In this document: positions 8,029-18,224 of the stretch, piece by piece
Position numbering within the stretch: the first letter of the stretch is position 1
Layout of the letters: the number at the start of each line of letters is the position of its first letter
Source: Ahrensia sp.
GTDB lineage: Bacteria; Pseudomonadota; Alphaproteobacteria; Rhizobiales; Rhizobiaceae
Assembly: GCA_002706335.1 (NCBI GenBank)
Contig: PAKZ01000039.1
Location: 1 to 64,000 of the forward strand
DNA length: 64,000 nt
Direction of reading: 5' to 3'
Translations under genes and position numbers: made by a program
The notes under the pieces: model-generated
Databases searched by the model: none
What the model was told of the DNA's origin: nothing
The model's input: only the letters and a program-made list of their open reading frames with translations

Positions 8029-8366
8029 GTTTCGCGTTCCTTCATTAGGGTCATAACGTAAGCATCCAGGCGATCGAGCCGCGCTTCCCAGATGGCCCGT
8101 TGTTCATCGAGCCATGTTCGCACCGGTTCCAGCGCTTCGGGCACGATCGCGCAGGTACGCACCCGCCCGTCCTTCGCCGTTGTGATCAATCCGGCTTCCT
8201 CCAGCACGGATAGATGACGCATCACCGTAGGCAGTCGCAGCCCCGTAGGCTCCGCAAGCTCGGTGACTCGCGCAGGCGCTTCGCCCAGCCGGGCGAGCAT
8301 CGAACGCCGTGTCGGGTCGGCGAGTGCGTGGAAGAGCAGCGAGAGATCGGTATCATGTTTAGCCAT
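8025..8366 (-). CDS. ArsR family transcriptional regulator
   Basis: A 113-residue winged-helix regulator of the ArsR/SmtB type. Residues 8-75 form the DNA-binding domain: LFHALADPTRRSMLARLGEAPARVTELAEPTGLRLPTVMRHLSVLEEAGLI, followed by the wing TTAKDGRVRT. The metal-binding CxC motif of ArsR is absent, so it probably does not sense metals. It belongs to the SRPBCC-associated clade. It is the first gene of the ArsR-SRPBCC-SRPBCC operon and probably autoregulates it. The 80-bp upstream gap contains an imperfect inverted repeat around gcttaagt and acttagc (about 8371-8399), a possible operator. Confidence 0.9.
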   Translation of the reverse strand: MAKHDTDLSLLFHALADPTRRSMLARLGEAPARVTELAEPTGLRLPTVMRHLSVLEEAGLITTAKDGRVRTCAIVPEALEPVRTWLDEQRAIWEARLDRLDAYVMTLMKERET

Positions 8367-8447
8367 GTCGCTAAGTATCAGTGGATTGAGACTTAAGCAA
8401 GAGAAACTTCGTCGATTGACTAAGTTATTGGTCGGACACCTCCGCCC

Positions 8448-8657
8448 TCAGGTCCGCGCCTTGCGCCCCCAGCGGATACGCCCCCAGGCGCGTTCGTGCA
8501 GGATGTAGAATCCGATGCTCGTCAGGCTGGCCGACAGGGCGAGCGAGACCGCGCCGCCGATAGATCCCGTCTGCCAGAACGCGAGTGCGCTCATCGTGAC
8601 GAGGCCGAGGATTTGCCATGTGGTCGCCTTGGCGACGGTTCGGATTTTCGTGTCCAT
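8448..8657 (-). CDS. DUF2061 small membrane protein
   Basis: A 69-residue integral membrane protein. Two hydrophobic helices (about 12-30 and 34-53) are separated by a short turn, giving a small hairpin. The sequence RTVAKATTWQILGLVTM and the later FYILHERAWGRIRWG match the DUF2061 family I know from proteobacteria, where it is often fused to or near sulfate-assimilation genes. None are present here. The C-terminus is basic (RKART). It is preceded by a separate intergenic region and is convergent with nothing obvious, so it is a one-gene unit. Function unknown. Confidence 0.8.
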   Translation of the reverse strand: MDTKIRTVAKATTWQILGLVTMSALAFWQTGSIGGAVSLALSASLTSIGFYILHERAWGRIRWGRKART

Positions 8658-8726
8658 TTCCTGTTGCTTTCGGTTCGGGTTGCAACGCTCACCTAGGCTC
8701 CCGTCGAGATGACGACAATTCGTAAT

Positions 8727-8751
8727 TTTCGAAACATTTTTCCGGAATGTT
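8727..8751. promoter_or_regulatory. overlapping palindromes upstream of the XRE gene
   Basis: An 8-bp perfect palindrome tttcgaaa (8727-8734) overlaps an inverted repeat aacatt (8733-8738) / aatgtt (8746-8751). Both lie 34-58 bp before the XRE start codon, in an AT-rich stretch of otherwise GC-rich DNA. Candidate operator for autoregulation by the downstream gene. No experiment or homologous site supports it here. Confidence 0.4.
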
Positions 8752-8784
8752 GAGAAAAATCACCAAACGAGGTAATAGTTCCGC

Positions 8785-9624
8785 ATGCGCAAGGAAGAGC
8801 GGGCAGAGCTGTTTCGAAAACGCGTCGGCGAACGCATGGCCGCGACCGGTATCTCGCGCAGCGGGCTGGCGCGCAGCTGCCATGTCGACCGGTCGACCGT
8901 CGCGCAGATCCTCAGTGGCGACGATCCGCGTCTCCCCAATGCACATCTCGCGGCGGAGATCGCCTTCGCGCTCGGCGTCAGTGTGGACTGGCTGCTCGGC
9001 CTGACTGAACGGAGCGAAACGGCCGCCGATCTCCTGTCGACGAGCTTCCGCATCGCTGATGCCCAACGCGCCCCGGCCGACGATCAGATCATCGCCTGGC
9101 ACCGGGAAGCCGCCGGACACAAGATCAGGCACGTCTCCGCGACCTTGCCGGACATCCTCAAGACCGAGGATGTGTTGGGCTGGGAATATGCGGCTTTCCT
9201 TTCGAAGACGCCGGAGCAGGCGATGCAGTCGCTGCGCGACACGATCGAGTGGCTGCGCGCACCGGGCAGCGACTACGAGATCTGCGTTTCGCGCGACATG
9301 GTGGAATCGCTGGCCCGCGGCGAAGGCTACTGGAAGGGATTGCCGCGCGAGGTGGCCCGCCGGCAGATCGAGGCGATGGCGGAGAGCTGTGCCCGGCTCT
9401 ATCCGTCGCTGCGGGTCTATCTCTACGACAGCAAGCGCGTCTTCTCCGCGCCGGTCACGGTGTTCGGGCCGCTGCTCGCGGTCGTCTATGTCGGTCAGTT
9501 CTACATGGTGTTTCGCGAGAACCGCCAGGTACGGGCGCTGACCCAGCATTTCGACCAGCTCGTGCGTGAGTCCGATATCGATGCGCGGTCCGTGCCGGAC
9601 GAGATCCTCTCCTATCTCGGATAG
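8785..9624 (+). CDS. XRE family transcriptional regulator
   Basis: A 279-residue regulator. An N-terminal helix-turn-helix (about 10-72: RKRVGERMAATGISRSGLARSCHVDRSTVAQILSG...LGVSVDWLLGL) is of the Cro/CI/XRE type. The C-terminal 200 residues hold a sensor-like domain with the features ICVSRDMVESLARGEGYWKGLPREV and FRENRQVRALTQHFDQLVRESDIDA, which I do not recognise as a named family. The gene is monocistronic and followed after 27 bp by a DMT transporter gene, so it may control that. A palindromic site at 8727-8751 sits just upstream. The start is the first ATG after gaggtaatag. Confidence 0.88.
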   Translation: MRKEERAELFRKRVGERMAATGISRSGLARSCHVDRSTVAQILSGDDPRLPNAHLAAEIAFALGVSVDWLLGLTERSETAADLLSTSFRIADAQRAPADDQIIAWHREAAGHKIRHVSATLPDILKTEDVLGWEYAAFLSKTPEQAMQSLRDTIEWLRAPGSDYEICVSRDMVESLARGEGYWKGLPREVARRQIEAMAESCARLYPSLRVYLYDSKRVFSAPVTVFGPLLAVVYVGQFYMVFRENRQVRALTQHFDQLVRESDIDARSVPDEILSYLG

Positions 9625-9651
9625 GGTTGCCGCGCTTTTTTCTTTGACTTC

Positions 9652-10614
9652 ATGCCACCCTGGGCGCATGCACGCATCGATACGGAAAGTCCCGACTTGT
9701 CTCCGAAACCCATCCGAAAAGATGTCGACACCGAAACGATGCCGCCCGTCGCGCTCGTCCTCGCGCTCGGTATGTTTCTCCTTTTCGCGGCGCTGGATAC
9801 GTCAGGCAAATATCTGATCACGTCGGGTCTGGCGGCGAGCTTCGTCGTCTGGTTCCGCTTTGCCTCGCAAGCGCTGGCGCAGATGCTGATCTCGCGTGCC
9901 TGGTCGAACGCCGAACTCTGGCGGATGAACAATGTCCTCCTCCAGCTTCTGCGCGCGATTACCCTCCCGGCGACGACGCTTTTGAACTTCAAGGCACTGG
10001 AAACCTTGCAGTTGGCGCAGACGGTTTCGGTTTTCCTGTCTGCGCCGATGATGATCACGGCGCTTGCCGGGCCGCTGCTCGGCGAATGGGCCGGTATACG
10101 CCGGTGGTTGGCGATCATGGTCGCTTTCGCGGGCGTTCTGGTCGTCGTGCGTCCGGGTACGGCGATGTTCGACCCGGCGATCCTCTATTCGATCTCGGCC
10201 ACTTTCGTTTATGCGCTGTACGGTATCCTGACCCGCAAGCTCGCCGGCAGCGAGACGGAGGCAAGCCTCGTCTTTTACCCGTCGCTGATCGGCATCCTGC
10301 TGCTCGGCCCCTTCGCCTGGACGAACGCCGAAATGCCGGAAGGCGTCTTCGATACGGCTTTGCTCCTGGGGTTCGGCATTTTCGGGCATACCATGTTCAT
10401 CAAGGCAAGCCGCATCGCCTCGGCGCCGAAGATCGCGCCCTTCGTCTACAGTCAGCTGATCTGGATGACACTGCTCGGCTGGATCGTGTTCGGCGATTTG
10501 CCGGACTGGTGGACGGTCGCGGGTGCTGCCATCATTTGCGCAAGTGGCCTTTATCTGATGTATCGCGAACGTGTGCTGAGGCTGGCGCGTAGCGCGGCGC
10601 AGGTTGAGCGCTGA
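9652..10614 (+). CDS. EamA/DMT family transporter
   Basis: A membrane protein of the drug/metabolite transporter superfamily with two EamA repeats. About ten hydrophobic helices can be counted. The first repeat runs from VALVLALGMFLLFAALD to about AFAGVLVVVRPG, and the second from SISATFVYALYGILTRKLAG to the C-terminal CASGLYLMYRERV. Length is 320 residues from ATG 9652. An in-frame ATG at 9739 (MPPVALVLALG) would give 291 residues, closer to the family norm, and the first 29 residues are unusually polar and charged. The true start may therefore be 9739. The substrate is unknown. The gene lies 27 bp after the XRE regulator gene, which suggests co-transcription. Confidence 0.88.
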   Translation: MPPWAHARIDTESPDLSPKPIRKDVDTETMPPVALVLALGMFLLFAALDTSGKYLITSGLAASFVVWFRFASQALAQMLISRAWSNAELWRMNNVLLQLLRAITLPATTLLNFKALETLQLAQTVSVFLSAPMMITALAGPLLGEWAGIRRWLAIMVAFAGVLVVVRPGTAMFDPAILYSISATFVYALYGILTRKLAGSETEASLVFYPSLIGILLLGPFAWTNAEMPEGVFDTALLLGFGIFGHTMFIKASRIASAPKIAPFVYSQLIWMTLLGWIVFGDLPDWWTVAGAAIICASGLYLMYRERVLRLARSAAQVER

Positions 10615-10640
10615 CGAATGCAAACGGAGCGAACGCACAC

Positions 10641-11033
10641 ATGATTTCCATCATTCCCCCGCAATCAACCGGCGAATGGCTCGCCTGGGCCTCGGCAATC
10701 GTCACGCTGATCTTCGGCCTTTTATGCCTGCTGACGCCGCGGCTTTCGTTGCGCATGCTGCGACTTCGCACCGCGGAGGGTGTGCCGCAGGCCGTCTCCG
10801 AAAGCCGGGCGACGATGGCGGGTTTTTATCTCGGCGTCTCGCTGGTGGCGATTGCCTTCAATCAGCCCTTCATCTGGATGGCGCTTGGCGCTGGCTGGGC
10901 CTTTACGGCGCTCGGCCGGCTCGTCTCGATGGTTTTTGATCGCGGCTTTACCGCGTTCAACGCAGTCTCGATCGTTATCGAAGCGGCGTTGGCGGCCGCG
11001 CCGCTTCTTTTCGCGTTCGGGATCATACGATAA
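10641..11033 (+). CDS. small four-helix membrane protein, unknown function
   Basis: A 130-residue protein with four predicted transmembrane helices (about 13-31, 60-80, 84-100 and 108-126). The loop between the first two carries LTPRLSLRMLRLRTAEGVPQAVSESRATMAGFYLG, where the motif SESRATMAGFYLG resembles the conserved loop of small Agrobacterium-like membrane proteins (DUF4345-like). I cannot assign a function. It starts 26 bp after the EamA gene on the same strand and probably shares its transcript. It is the last gene before the ATP synthase operon. Confidence 0.75.
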   Translation: MISIIPPQSTGEWLAWASAIVTLIFGLLCLLTPRLSLRMLRLRTAEGVPQAVSESRATMAGFYLGVSLVAIAFNQPFIWMALGAGWAFTALGRLVSMVFDRGFTAFNAVSIVIEAALAAAPLLFAFGIIR

Positions 11034-11252
11034 TTGGGCATCCGGCGGGCCGGGATTCGGCCTTTTCTGCGACAAAAGGCGATAGCCGTTGTGTTGCGCG
11101 CGCGAAAAGCATGTGCTAGACGGCTGCAAATTCGCAGGAGAGGTGCGACTAGCGCTTCATGTTGCGATAAAGAAATATCAACAAGTTCAATGCGTTGCGC
11201 ATAGCCGGTCGGCTTCTTCCCGTGTGCGTATTGAAGAGAAACAGAGAAGCGA
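11034..11252 (+). promoter_or_regulatory. upstream region of the F1 ATP synthase operon
   Basis: This 219-bp gap has no gene. It holds a hairpin gcctttt/aaaaggc (11060-11080) and an AT-rich zone at about 11163-11190. A strong constitutive promoter is expected here, because atpHAGDC begins directly downstream. I could not fix a single -35/-10 pair: ttgtgt (11089) and tgctag (11114) are 19 bp apart, which is a poor spacing. Confidence 0.4.
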
Positions 11253-11816
11253 TTGCCTGTGGCTACATCATCTCTCACTTCCGGTGTTGCTTCCCGTTAC
11301 GCACAATCCCTTTTCGACATCGCGCTTGAAGCCAAGGCCGTTGACAAGGTCGAGCAGCAGCTCGGCGATTTCGAGGCTCTCATCGCCGAGAGCGAGGATC
11401 TGCGGCGCCTGATTGGCAGCCCTGTCTTCTCCACCGGCGAACAGGTCCGGGCGATCGCCGCAATCGCCGACAAGGCCGGCCTTGATGGCGTGTTCGGAAA
11501 CTTCCTCAAGGTGGTCGCCTCGAATCGTCGGTTGTTCGCCTTGCCTGGCATGATCAAGGCGTTTCGCGCGATCTCCGCCGCTCACAAGGGTATCGTCACC
11601 GCGCAGGTGGCCAGCGCCTTCAAGCTGACGGCGGCCCAGGAAAAAGAATTGAAGGCGACGTTGAAGGACGTCGCCGGCAAAGACGTGGAAATCGACGTGA
11701 CTGTCGATCCCTCGCTTCTGGGCGGACTGATCGTCAAGATCGGTTCGCGTCAGATCGACACGTCGCTACGCACCAAATTGTCATCAATGAAGCTCGCGCT
11801 TAAAGAGGTCGGCTGA
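11253..11816 (+). CDS. atpH: F1F0 ATP synthase subunit delta
   Basis: Subunit delta links F1 to the peripheral stalk (subunits b) of ATP synthase at the cytoplasmic face of the membrane. The sequence [23 protein letters not shown] at the start and [26 protein letters not shown] at the end are characteristic of rhizobial AtpH, and length is normal (187). There is no ATG at the 5' end. Translation begins at TTG 11253 or GTG 11259, preceded by the Shine-Dalgarno-like gagaag. It is the first gene of the F1 operon, and its last base overlaps the atpA start. Low initiation at a weak codon may help limit subunit dosage, since only one delta is needed per complex. Confidence 0.93.
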   Translation: MPVATSSLTSGVASRYAQSLFDIALEAKAVDKVEQQLGDFEALIAESEDLRRLIGSPVFSTGEQVRAIAAIADKAGLDGVFGNFLKVVASNRRLFALPGMIKAFRAISAAHKGIVTAQVASAFKLTAAQEKELKATLKDVAGKDVEIDVTVDPSLLGGLIVKIGSRQIDTSLRTKLSSMKLALKEVG

Positions 11817-13345
11817 TGGATATTCGCGCCGCGGAAATTTCCGCAATCCTTAAAGACCAGATCAAGAATTTCGGACAGGAAGCGGAAGTCTCCGAAGTCG
11901 GTTCCGTTCTGTCCGTTGGCGACGGTATTGCCCGCGTCTATGGTCTGGACAACGTGCAGGCCGGCGAGATGGTCGAATTCCCCGGCGGGATTCGCGGAAT
12001 GGCCCTGAACCTCGAAACCGACAATGTCGGCGTGGTTATCTTCGGTACCGACCGCGACATCAAGGAAGGCGACACCGTCAAGCGGACTGGTGCTATCGTT
12101 GATGTGCCCGTAGGCAAGGAACTTCTCGGTCGCGTTGTCGACGCGCTGGGCAATCCGATCGACGGCAAGGGTCCGATCAAGTCGAAAGAGCGCAAGCGCG
12201 TCGATGTGAAGGCGCCCGGCATCATGCCGCGCAAGTCGGTTCATGAGCCGATGTCGACCGGCCTGAAGGCCATCGCCGCCCTGATTCCGGTCGGCCGTGG
12301 TCAGCGCGAACTCGTCATCGGCGACCGCCAGACCGGCAAGACCGCGATCATCCTCGACGCCTTCCTCAACCAGAAGCCGATCCACGATAACGGCCCGGAA
12401 GAGGAAAAACTCTACTGCGTCTACGTCGCCATCGGCCAGAAGCGTTCGACGGTCGCCCAGTTCGTGAAGGTGCTCGAAGAGCGCGGCGCTCTCGAATACT
12501 CCGTCATCGTTGCGGCGACCGCATCGGACCCGGCGCCGATGCAGTACCTTGCACCCTTTGCCGGCTGCACGATCGGTGAATATTTCCGCGACAACGGCAT
12601 GCATGCGCTGATCGGCTATGACGACCTCTCCAAGCAGGCCGTCGCCTACCGCCAGATGTCGCTGCTGCTGCGCCGCCCGCCGGGCCGCGAAGCCTATCCG
12701 GGCGACGTCTTCTACCTGCATTCGCGCCTTCTTGAGCGCGCTGCGAAGCTCAACGAGGACCATGGTGCCGGTTCGCTGACCGCTCTGCCGATCATCGAAA
12801 CCCAGGGTAACGACGTCTCGGCGTTCATTCCGACCAACGTGATCTCGATCACCGATGGCCAGATCTTCCTTGAAACGGACCTGTTCTTCCAAGGCATACG
12901 CCCGGCCGTTAACGTCGGCCTGTCGGTGTCTCGCGTTGGCTCCGCCGCGCAGATCAAGGCGATGAAGCAGGTCGCCGGATCGATCAAAGGCGAGCTCGCG
13001 CAGTACCGCGAGATGGCCGCGTTCGCGCAGTTCGGTTCCGACCTCGACGCTGCGACGCAGCGGCTGCTCAACCGTGGCGCACGCCTGACCGAGCTGCTCA
13101 AGCAGCCGCAGTTCTCGCCGCTCAAGACCGAAGAGCAGGTCGCCGTCATCTACGCCGGCGTGAAGGGCTATCTGGACAAGCTCGCGGTTTCCCAGGTCGG
13201 CAAGTTCGAGCAGGGTCTGCTTGCGCACATGCGCTCGGAGGGCAAGGAAGTGCTCGACGCGATCCGCACCGAGCAGAAGCTGACCGACGAGATCGAGGAC
13301 AAGCTGAAGGCGCAGATCGACGCCTACGCGAAGACTTTCGCGTAA
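11816..13345 (+). CDS. atpA: F1F0 ATP synthase subunit alpha
   Basis: Subunit alpha (509 residues) carries the non-catalytic nucleotide sites of F1. The P-loop is GDRQTGKT (169-176). The beta-barrel N-domain includes [15 protein letters not shown], and the conserved arginine-finger region [27 protein letters not shown] lies downstream. It starts at the ATG overlapping the atpH stop (atga type), so the two are translationally coupled. It is followed after 34 bp by atpG. All residues I can check are normal for an active enzyme. Confidence 0.98.
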   Translation: MDIRAAEISAILKDQIKNFGQEAEVSEVGSVLSVGDGIARVYGLDNVQAGEMVEFPGGIRGMALNLETDNVGVVIFGTDRDIKEGDTVKRTGAIVDVPVGKELLGRVVDALGNPIDGKGPIKSKERKRVDVKAPGIMPRKSVHEPMSTGLKAIAALIPVGRGQRELVIGDRQTGKTAIILDAFLNQKPIHDNGPEEEKLYCVYVAIGQKRSTVAQFVKVLEERGALEYSVIVAATASDPAPMQYLAPFAGCTIGEYFRDNGMHALIGYDDLSKQAVAYRQMSLLLRRPPGREAYPGDVFYLHSRLLERAAKLNEDHGAGSLTALPIIETQGNDVSAFIPTNVISITDGQIFLETDLFFQGIRPAVNVGLSVSRVGSAAQIKAMKQVAGSIKGELAQYREMAAFAQFGSDLDAATQRLLNRGARLTELLKQPQFSPLKTEEQVAVIYAGVKGYLDKLAVSQVGKFEQGLLAHMRSEGKEVLDAIRTEQKLTDEIEDKLKAQIDAYAKTFA

Positions 13346-13379
13346 GGCCGACCGCAACCAGTAAACGGAACGATCTGGC

Positions 13380-15742
<2,363 letters not shown>

Positions 15743-15775
15743 TCCGACGGGTAAGAGGAGACGCCGAAGAACGCC

Positions 15776-15970
15776 ATGAACAGGGTCGTCGTCATAGCGG
15801 AAATTGCTCTGGCCGGCGCCTTGGTCGGGCTGCTGATCGGGCCCGATTCGCTCGATCAGTTCGTCGGTATGACCTACCCCAATAGCGTCGCGGTGAACGT
15901 GATGGCCGGGATCGCGATCGGCGCAATCCTTGGTACCATCGCGACGTTTTTCCAATCACAGTCTGAGTGA
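15776..15970 (+). CDS. 64-residue membrane protein inside the ATP synthase operon
   Basis: Two hydrophobic helices, about 4-22 (VVVIAEIALAGALVGLLIG) and 39-58 (VAVNVMAGIAIGAILGTIAT), are joined by a polar loop DSLDQFVGMTYPNS, giving an alpha-hairpin like a tiny two-helix membrane protein. It lies between atpD and atpC on the same strand, 33 bp after atpD and 8 bp before atpC, so it is surely cotranscribed. I do not recognise a family. It does not resemble subunit c, which lies in a separate F0 operon and has a conserved membrane carboxylate. It may be an assembly or regulatory factor. That is inference from position only. Confidence 0.7.
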   Translation: MNRVVVIAEIALAGALVGLLIGPDSLDQFVGMTYPNSVAVNVMAGIAIGAILGTIATFFQSQSE

Positions 15971-15978
15971 ACGAAACC

Positions 15979-16386
15979 ATGGCTGACGTATTCAAATTCG
16001 AACTTGTCTCGCCGGAGCGGCTTCTTGTCTCCGAGGACGTTCTCGAGGTCGTCGTGCCGGGCCAGGAAGGCTATTTCACCGTCCTGGCGCAGCACGCACC
16101 GGTCATGGCGACGCTGCAGCCGGGAGTGGTCGAGGTAAAGAATGCTTCCGGCGCTGAAGAGCGCTACTGCGTCTTCGGCGGCTTCGTGGACATCGTGCCG
16201 GACTCCTGCACGCTGCTCGCCGAATCGGCTGTCAACGTCAAGGATGTGGACCGTGCCGATGTCGAACAGCGCATCGCCGATGCCCGCGATGACGTCAATG
16301 ATGCCAAGGACGATGATTCGCGCGCCAAAGCGCAAACGTATCTCGATCAGCTGACGACGCTGCAGGGCGCTATCCTGCCGGCGTAA
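15979..16386 (+). CDS. atpC: F1F0 ATP synthase subunit epsilon
   Basis: Subunit epsilon (135 residues), a regulatory and coupling subunit on the central stalk. The N-terminal beta-sandwich FKFELVSPERLLVSEDVLEVVVPGQEGYFTVLAQHAPVMATLQPG is clear. The C-terminal helix is acidic (RADVEQRIADARDDVNDAKDDDSRAKAQ) and about as long as in relatives. ATG 15979 is chosen over GTG 15967 because the family begins MADxFKFELVSPE. It is the last gene of the operon. A strong GC hairpin with a T-tract follows at 16415. Confidence 0.95.
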   Translation: MADVFKFELVSPERLLVSEDVLEVVVPGQEGYFTVLAQHAPVMATLQPGVVEVKNASGAEERYCVFGGFVDIVPDSCTLLAESAVNVKDVDRADVEQRIADARDDVNDAKDDDSRAKAQTYLDQLTTLQGAILPA

Positions 16387-16414
16387 ATTTGGTACCTAAA
16401 ATGGTTATTCCAGT

Positions 16415-16442
16415 CCGGCCCGCTTGCGGGCCGGTTTCGTTT
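16415..16442 (+). terminator. intrinsic terminator after atpC
   Basis: ccggcccgc (16415-16423) and gcgggccgg (16426-16434) form a 9-bp perfect stem around a minimal loop, followed by tttcgttt. It ends the atp operon and overlaps the last bases of the convergent acetyltransferase gene. Confidence 0.85.
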
Positions 16443-16945
16443 CAGACTTGGTCGAACGCGTCGGCATATCGCACCGAGCCCCGATATTCGGCAACCGCGC
16501 CCTGTACCAATTCCAGCGCCTGGAAGGCCGGGCCGGGATAGGGTGTCGTTACATGCCGGGCGAGCTCCGACTTGAAGCCGAAACGCCCGTAATAGACCGG
16601 ATCGCCGAAGACGAAAATCGAATGCCAACCCTCATCGCGGGCCCGGGCAATGGCACGGTTGGTGAGTTCGGTGCCGATCAGGAAATCGCGCCATTCAGGA
16701 TCGACGCCGAGTGGGGCGAGGGCTAGGCTCTTTTGCGGACCCTCCAGTTGCGACAGCAAAATGTGACCGACGATCATACGGTCCAGATCCGCGACCATCG
16801 ATATGGTTGGCAAGGGGCCGCTGATCAGGCTGTCGACCAGCTTGGCCTCCGCCTCTCCGCCAAACGCTCGGCGTTGCACAGCGAGAATGGCGAGGCGGTC
16901 TTCTGGTTCGCTCGGGCGGAACGCGGTCTTTTCAAGTATCATCAC
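16442..16945 (-). CDS. GNAT family N-acetyltransferase
   Basis: A 167-residue single-domain GNAT enzyme that transfers acetyl from acetyl-CoA to an amine. The acceptor is unknown. The N-terminal beta-strand and helix FRPSEPEDRLAILAVQRRAFGG opens the fold. LALAPLGVDPEWRDFLIGTELTNRAIARARDEG is the acetyl-CoA-binding segment, with the Q/RxxGxG/A site replaced by a less standard RDFLIG, so cofactor binding needs checking. SIFVFGDPVYYGRFGFKSE is the YhbS-type late motif. It is convergent with atpC, and is followed downstream only by the shared terminator. Confidence 0.85.
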   Translation of the reverse strand: MMILEKTAFRPSEPEDRLAILAVQRRAFGGEAEAKLVDSLISGPLPTISMVADLDRMIVGHILLSQLEGPQKSLALAPLGVDPEWRDFLIGTELTNRAIARARDEGWHSIFVFGDPVYYGRFGFKSELARHVTTPYPGPAFQALELVQGAVAEYRGSVRYADAFDQV

Positions 16946-16974
16946 TCGTCAGCCTCCTTCACACGAGGTGGGGG

Positions 16975-17691
16975 TCAGTCCCTCAGGCCGATCAGTTCTC
17001 CCTGAAGTGACAAGGCAACCGCTGCGCGGGCATGCAGCGCGGTCGTATCGAACAGCGGAAGCGCGGCCTTGTCGTTGGAGACAAGCATGGAGATCTCCGT
17101 ACAGCCAAGAACCACCGCCTCGCAGCCGGCCCATTTCATATGGTCGATGATCTGCCGGTACCGCGCTGCGGATGTTTCCAGAACGGTGCCATGGCAGAGT
17201 TCCTCGTAAATGATTCGGTGGATATCGGCGCGTTCCTCATCATCGGGAATGGAAATTTCGAGGTGAAATCGGGTTTCCAGGCGCCGGCGATAGAAATGCT
17301 CTTCCATGGTGAAGCGCGTCGCCAGAAGCCCGACTTTCCGGTAACCGGCCTTGACGATCGCCTCGCCGGTCGGGTCCGCAATGTGGAGAACCGGAAGGCC
17401 CGAGCCTTCCTCGATCTCGTCGGCGAGCTTGTGCATCGTGTTGGAGGCAATCACAAGAAACGACGCGCCGCCGGCCTTCAAAGAACGGGCAGCGTCGACG
17501 AGGATGCGGGCGCACTCGCCCCATTTTCCCTCATGCTGGAGCTTCTGGATGCGTTCGAAATCGACCGAATGCATTAGGATGCGCGCCGAATGCAGCCCGC
17601 CGAGGGCCCGGTTCGTGGCGAGGTTCATCTCGCGGTAATAGGTGGCGGTCGACTCCCAGCTCATGCCGCCGAGCAGGCCGATCAGCATCAT
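16975..17691 (-). CDS. aspartate/glutamate racemase family protein (YgeA-type)
   Basis: A 238-residue pseudosymmetric two-domain racemase that interconverts amino acid enantiomers without a cofactor. Canonical enzymes use two cysteines. Here the second is present, C197 in VVLGCTEI, but the first position (residue 83 in VIASNTMHK) is serine. The E. coli broad-spectrum racemase YgeA similarly has Thr83 with Cys197, so this belongs to that subgroup and may be active with a relaxed substrate range. The N-terminal [16 protein letters not shown] is diagnostic. The gene overlaps the rppH stop by 4 bp and is cotranscribed with it. Confidence 0.88.
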   Translation of the reverse strand: MMLIGLLGGMSWESTATYYREMNLATNRALGGLHSARILMHSVDFERIQKLQHEGKWGECARILVDAARSLKAGGASFLVIASNTMHKLADEIEEGSGLPVLHIADPTGEAIVKAGYRKVGLLATRFTMEEHFYRRRLETRFHLEISIPDDEERADIHRIIYEELCHGTVLETSAARYRQIIDHMKWAGCEAVVLGCTEISMLVSNDKAALPLFDTTALHARAAVALSLQGELIGLRD

Positions 17692-18218
17692 GACATCTTC
17701 GTCCCCGCGAGGTGGCCGAAAACGCGTACAACTTCGTCATAGACCTTGCGCTTGAAGGGCACGATCAGGTCCGGCAAATCGGCCATGGGCAGCCAGGCCC
17801 ATTCCTCGAATTCGCGCTCATGCCCGTCCGGCGGCGGGTCGATCTGGATCTCGCTCTCGTCGCCGGTGAAGCGGAAGGCGAACCATTTCTGTGTCTGGCC
17901 GCGGAATTTTCCCTTCAATCCGATGCCGATCATATCCTCGGGCAGATCGTAATTGATCCATTCCGGCGCTTCCTCGATCAGTTCGGCCGAGCGAATGCCA
18001 GTTTCCTCGTAAAGCTCGCGCCATGCAGCCGGCTGAGGATCCTCACCCTTGTCTATACCCCCCTGCGGCATCTGCCAGAGCTTGGGGTGGCCGGAATATT
18101 CCGAGTTTCCATCCTTCGCGCGTTTCCCCGCCCAGACGAGGCCGTCGGCGTTCAGAACCATGATGCCGACGCAGGGCCTGTAGGGGAGATCGTCCGCTTT
18201 AATCTTCTTTCGCTTCAT
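17688..18218 (-). CDS. rppH: RNA 5'-pyrophosphohydrolase RppH
   Basis: A 176-residue Nudix hydrolase that removes pyrophosphate from mRNA 5' ends and triggers RNase E-dependent decay. The Nudix box GX5EX7REUXEEXGU is intact at 53-75 (G53, E59, R67, E68, E71, E72, G74). The preceding [21 protein letters not shown] and later [32 protein letters not shown] are the RppH signature. It is 6 bp downstream of the deacetylase gene and overlaps the racemase gene, giving a three-gene minus-strand unit. Confidence 0.95.
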   Translation of the reverse strand: MKRKKIKADDLPYRPCVGIMVLNADGLVWAGKRAKDGNSEYSGHPKLWQMPQGGIDKGEDPQPAAWRELYEETGIRSAELIEEAPEWINYDLPEDMIGIGLKGKFRGQTQKWFAFRFTGDESEIQIDPPPDGHEREFEEWAWLPMADLPDLIVPFKRKVYDEVVRVFGHLAGTKMS

Positions 18219-18224
18219 CGCCGA

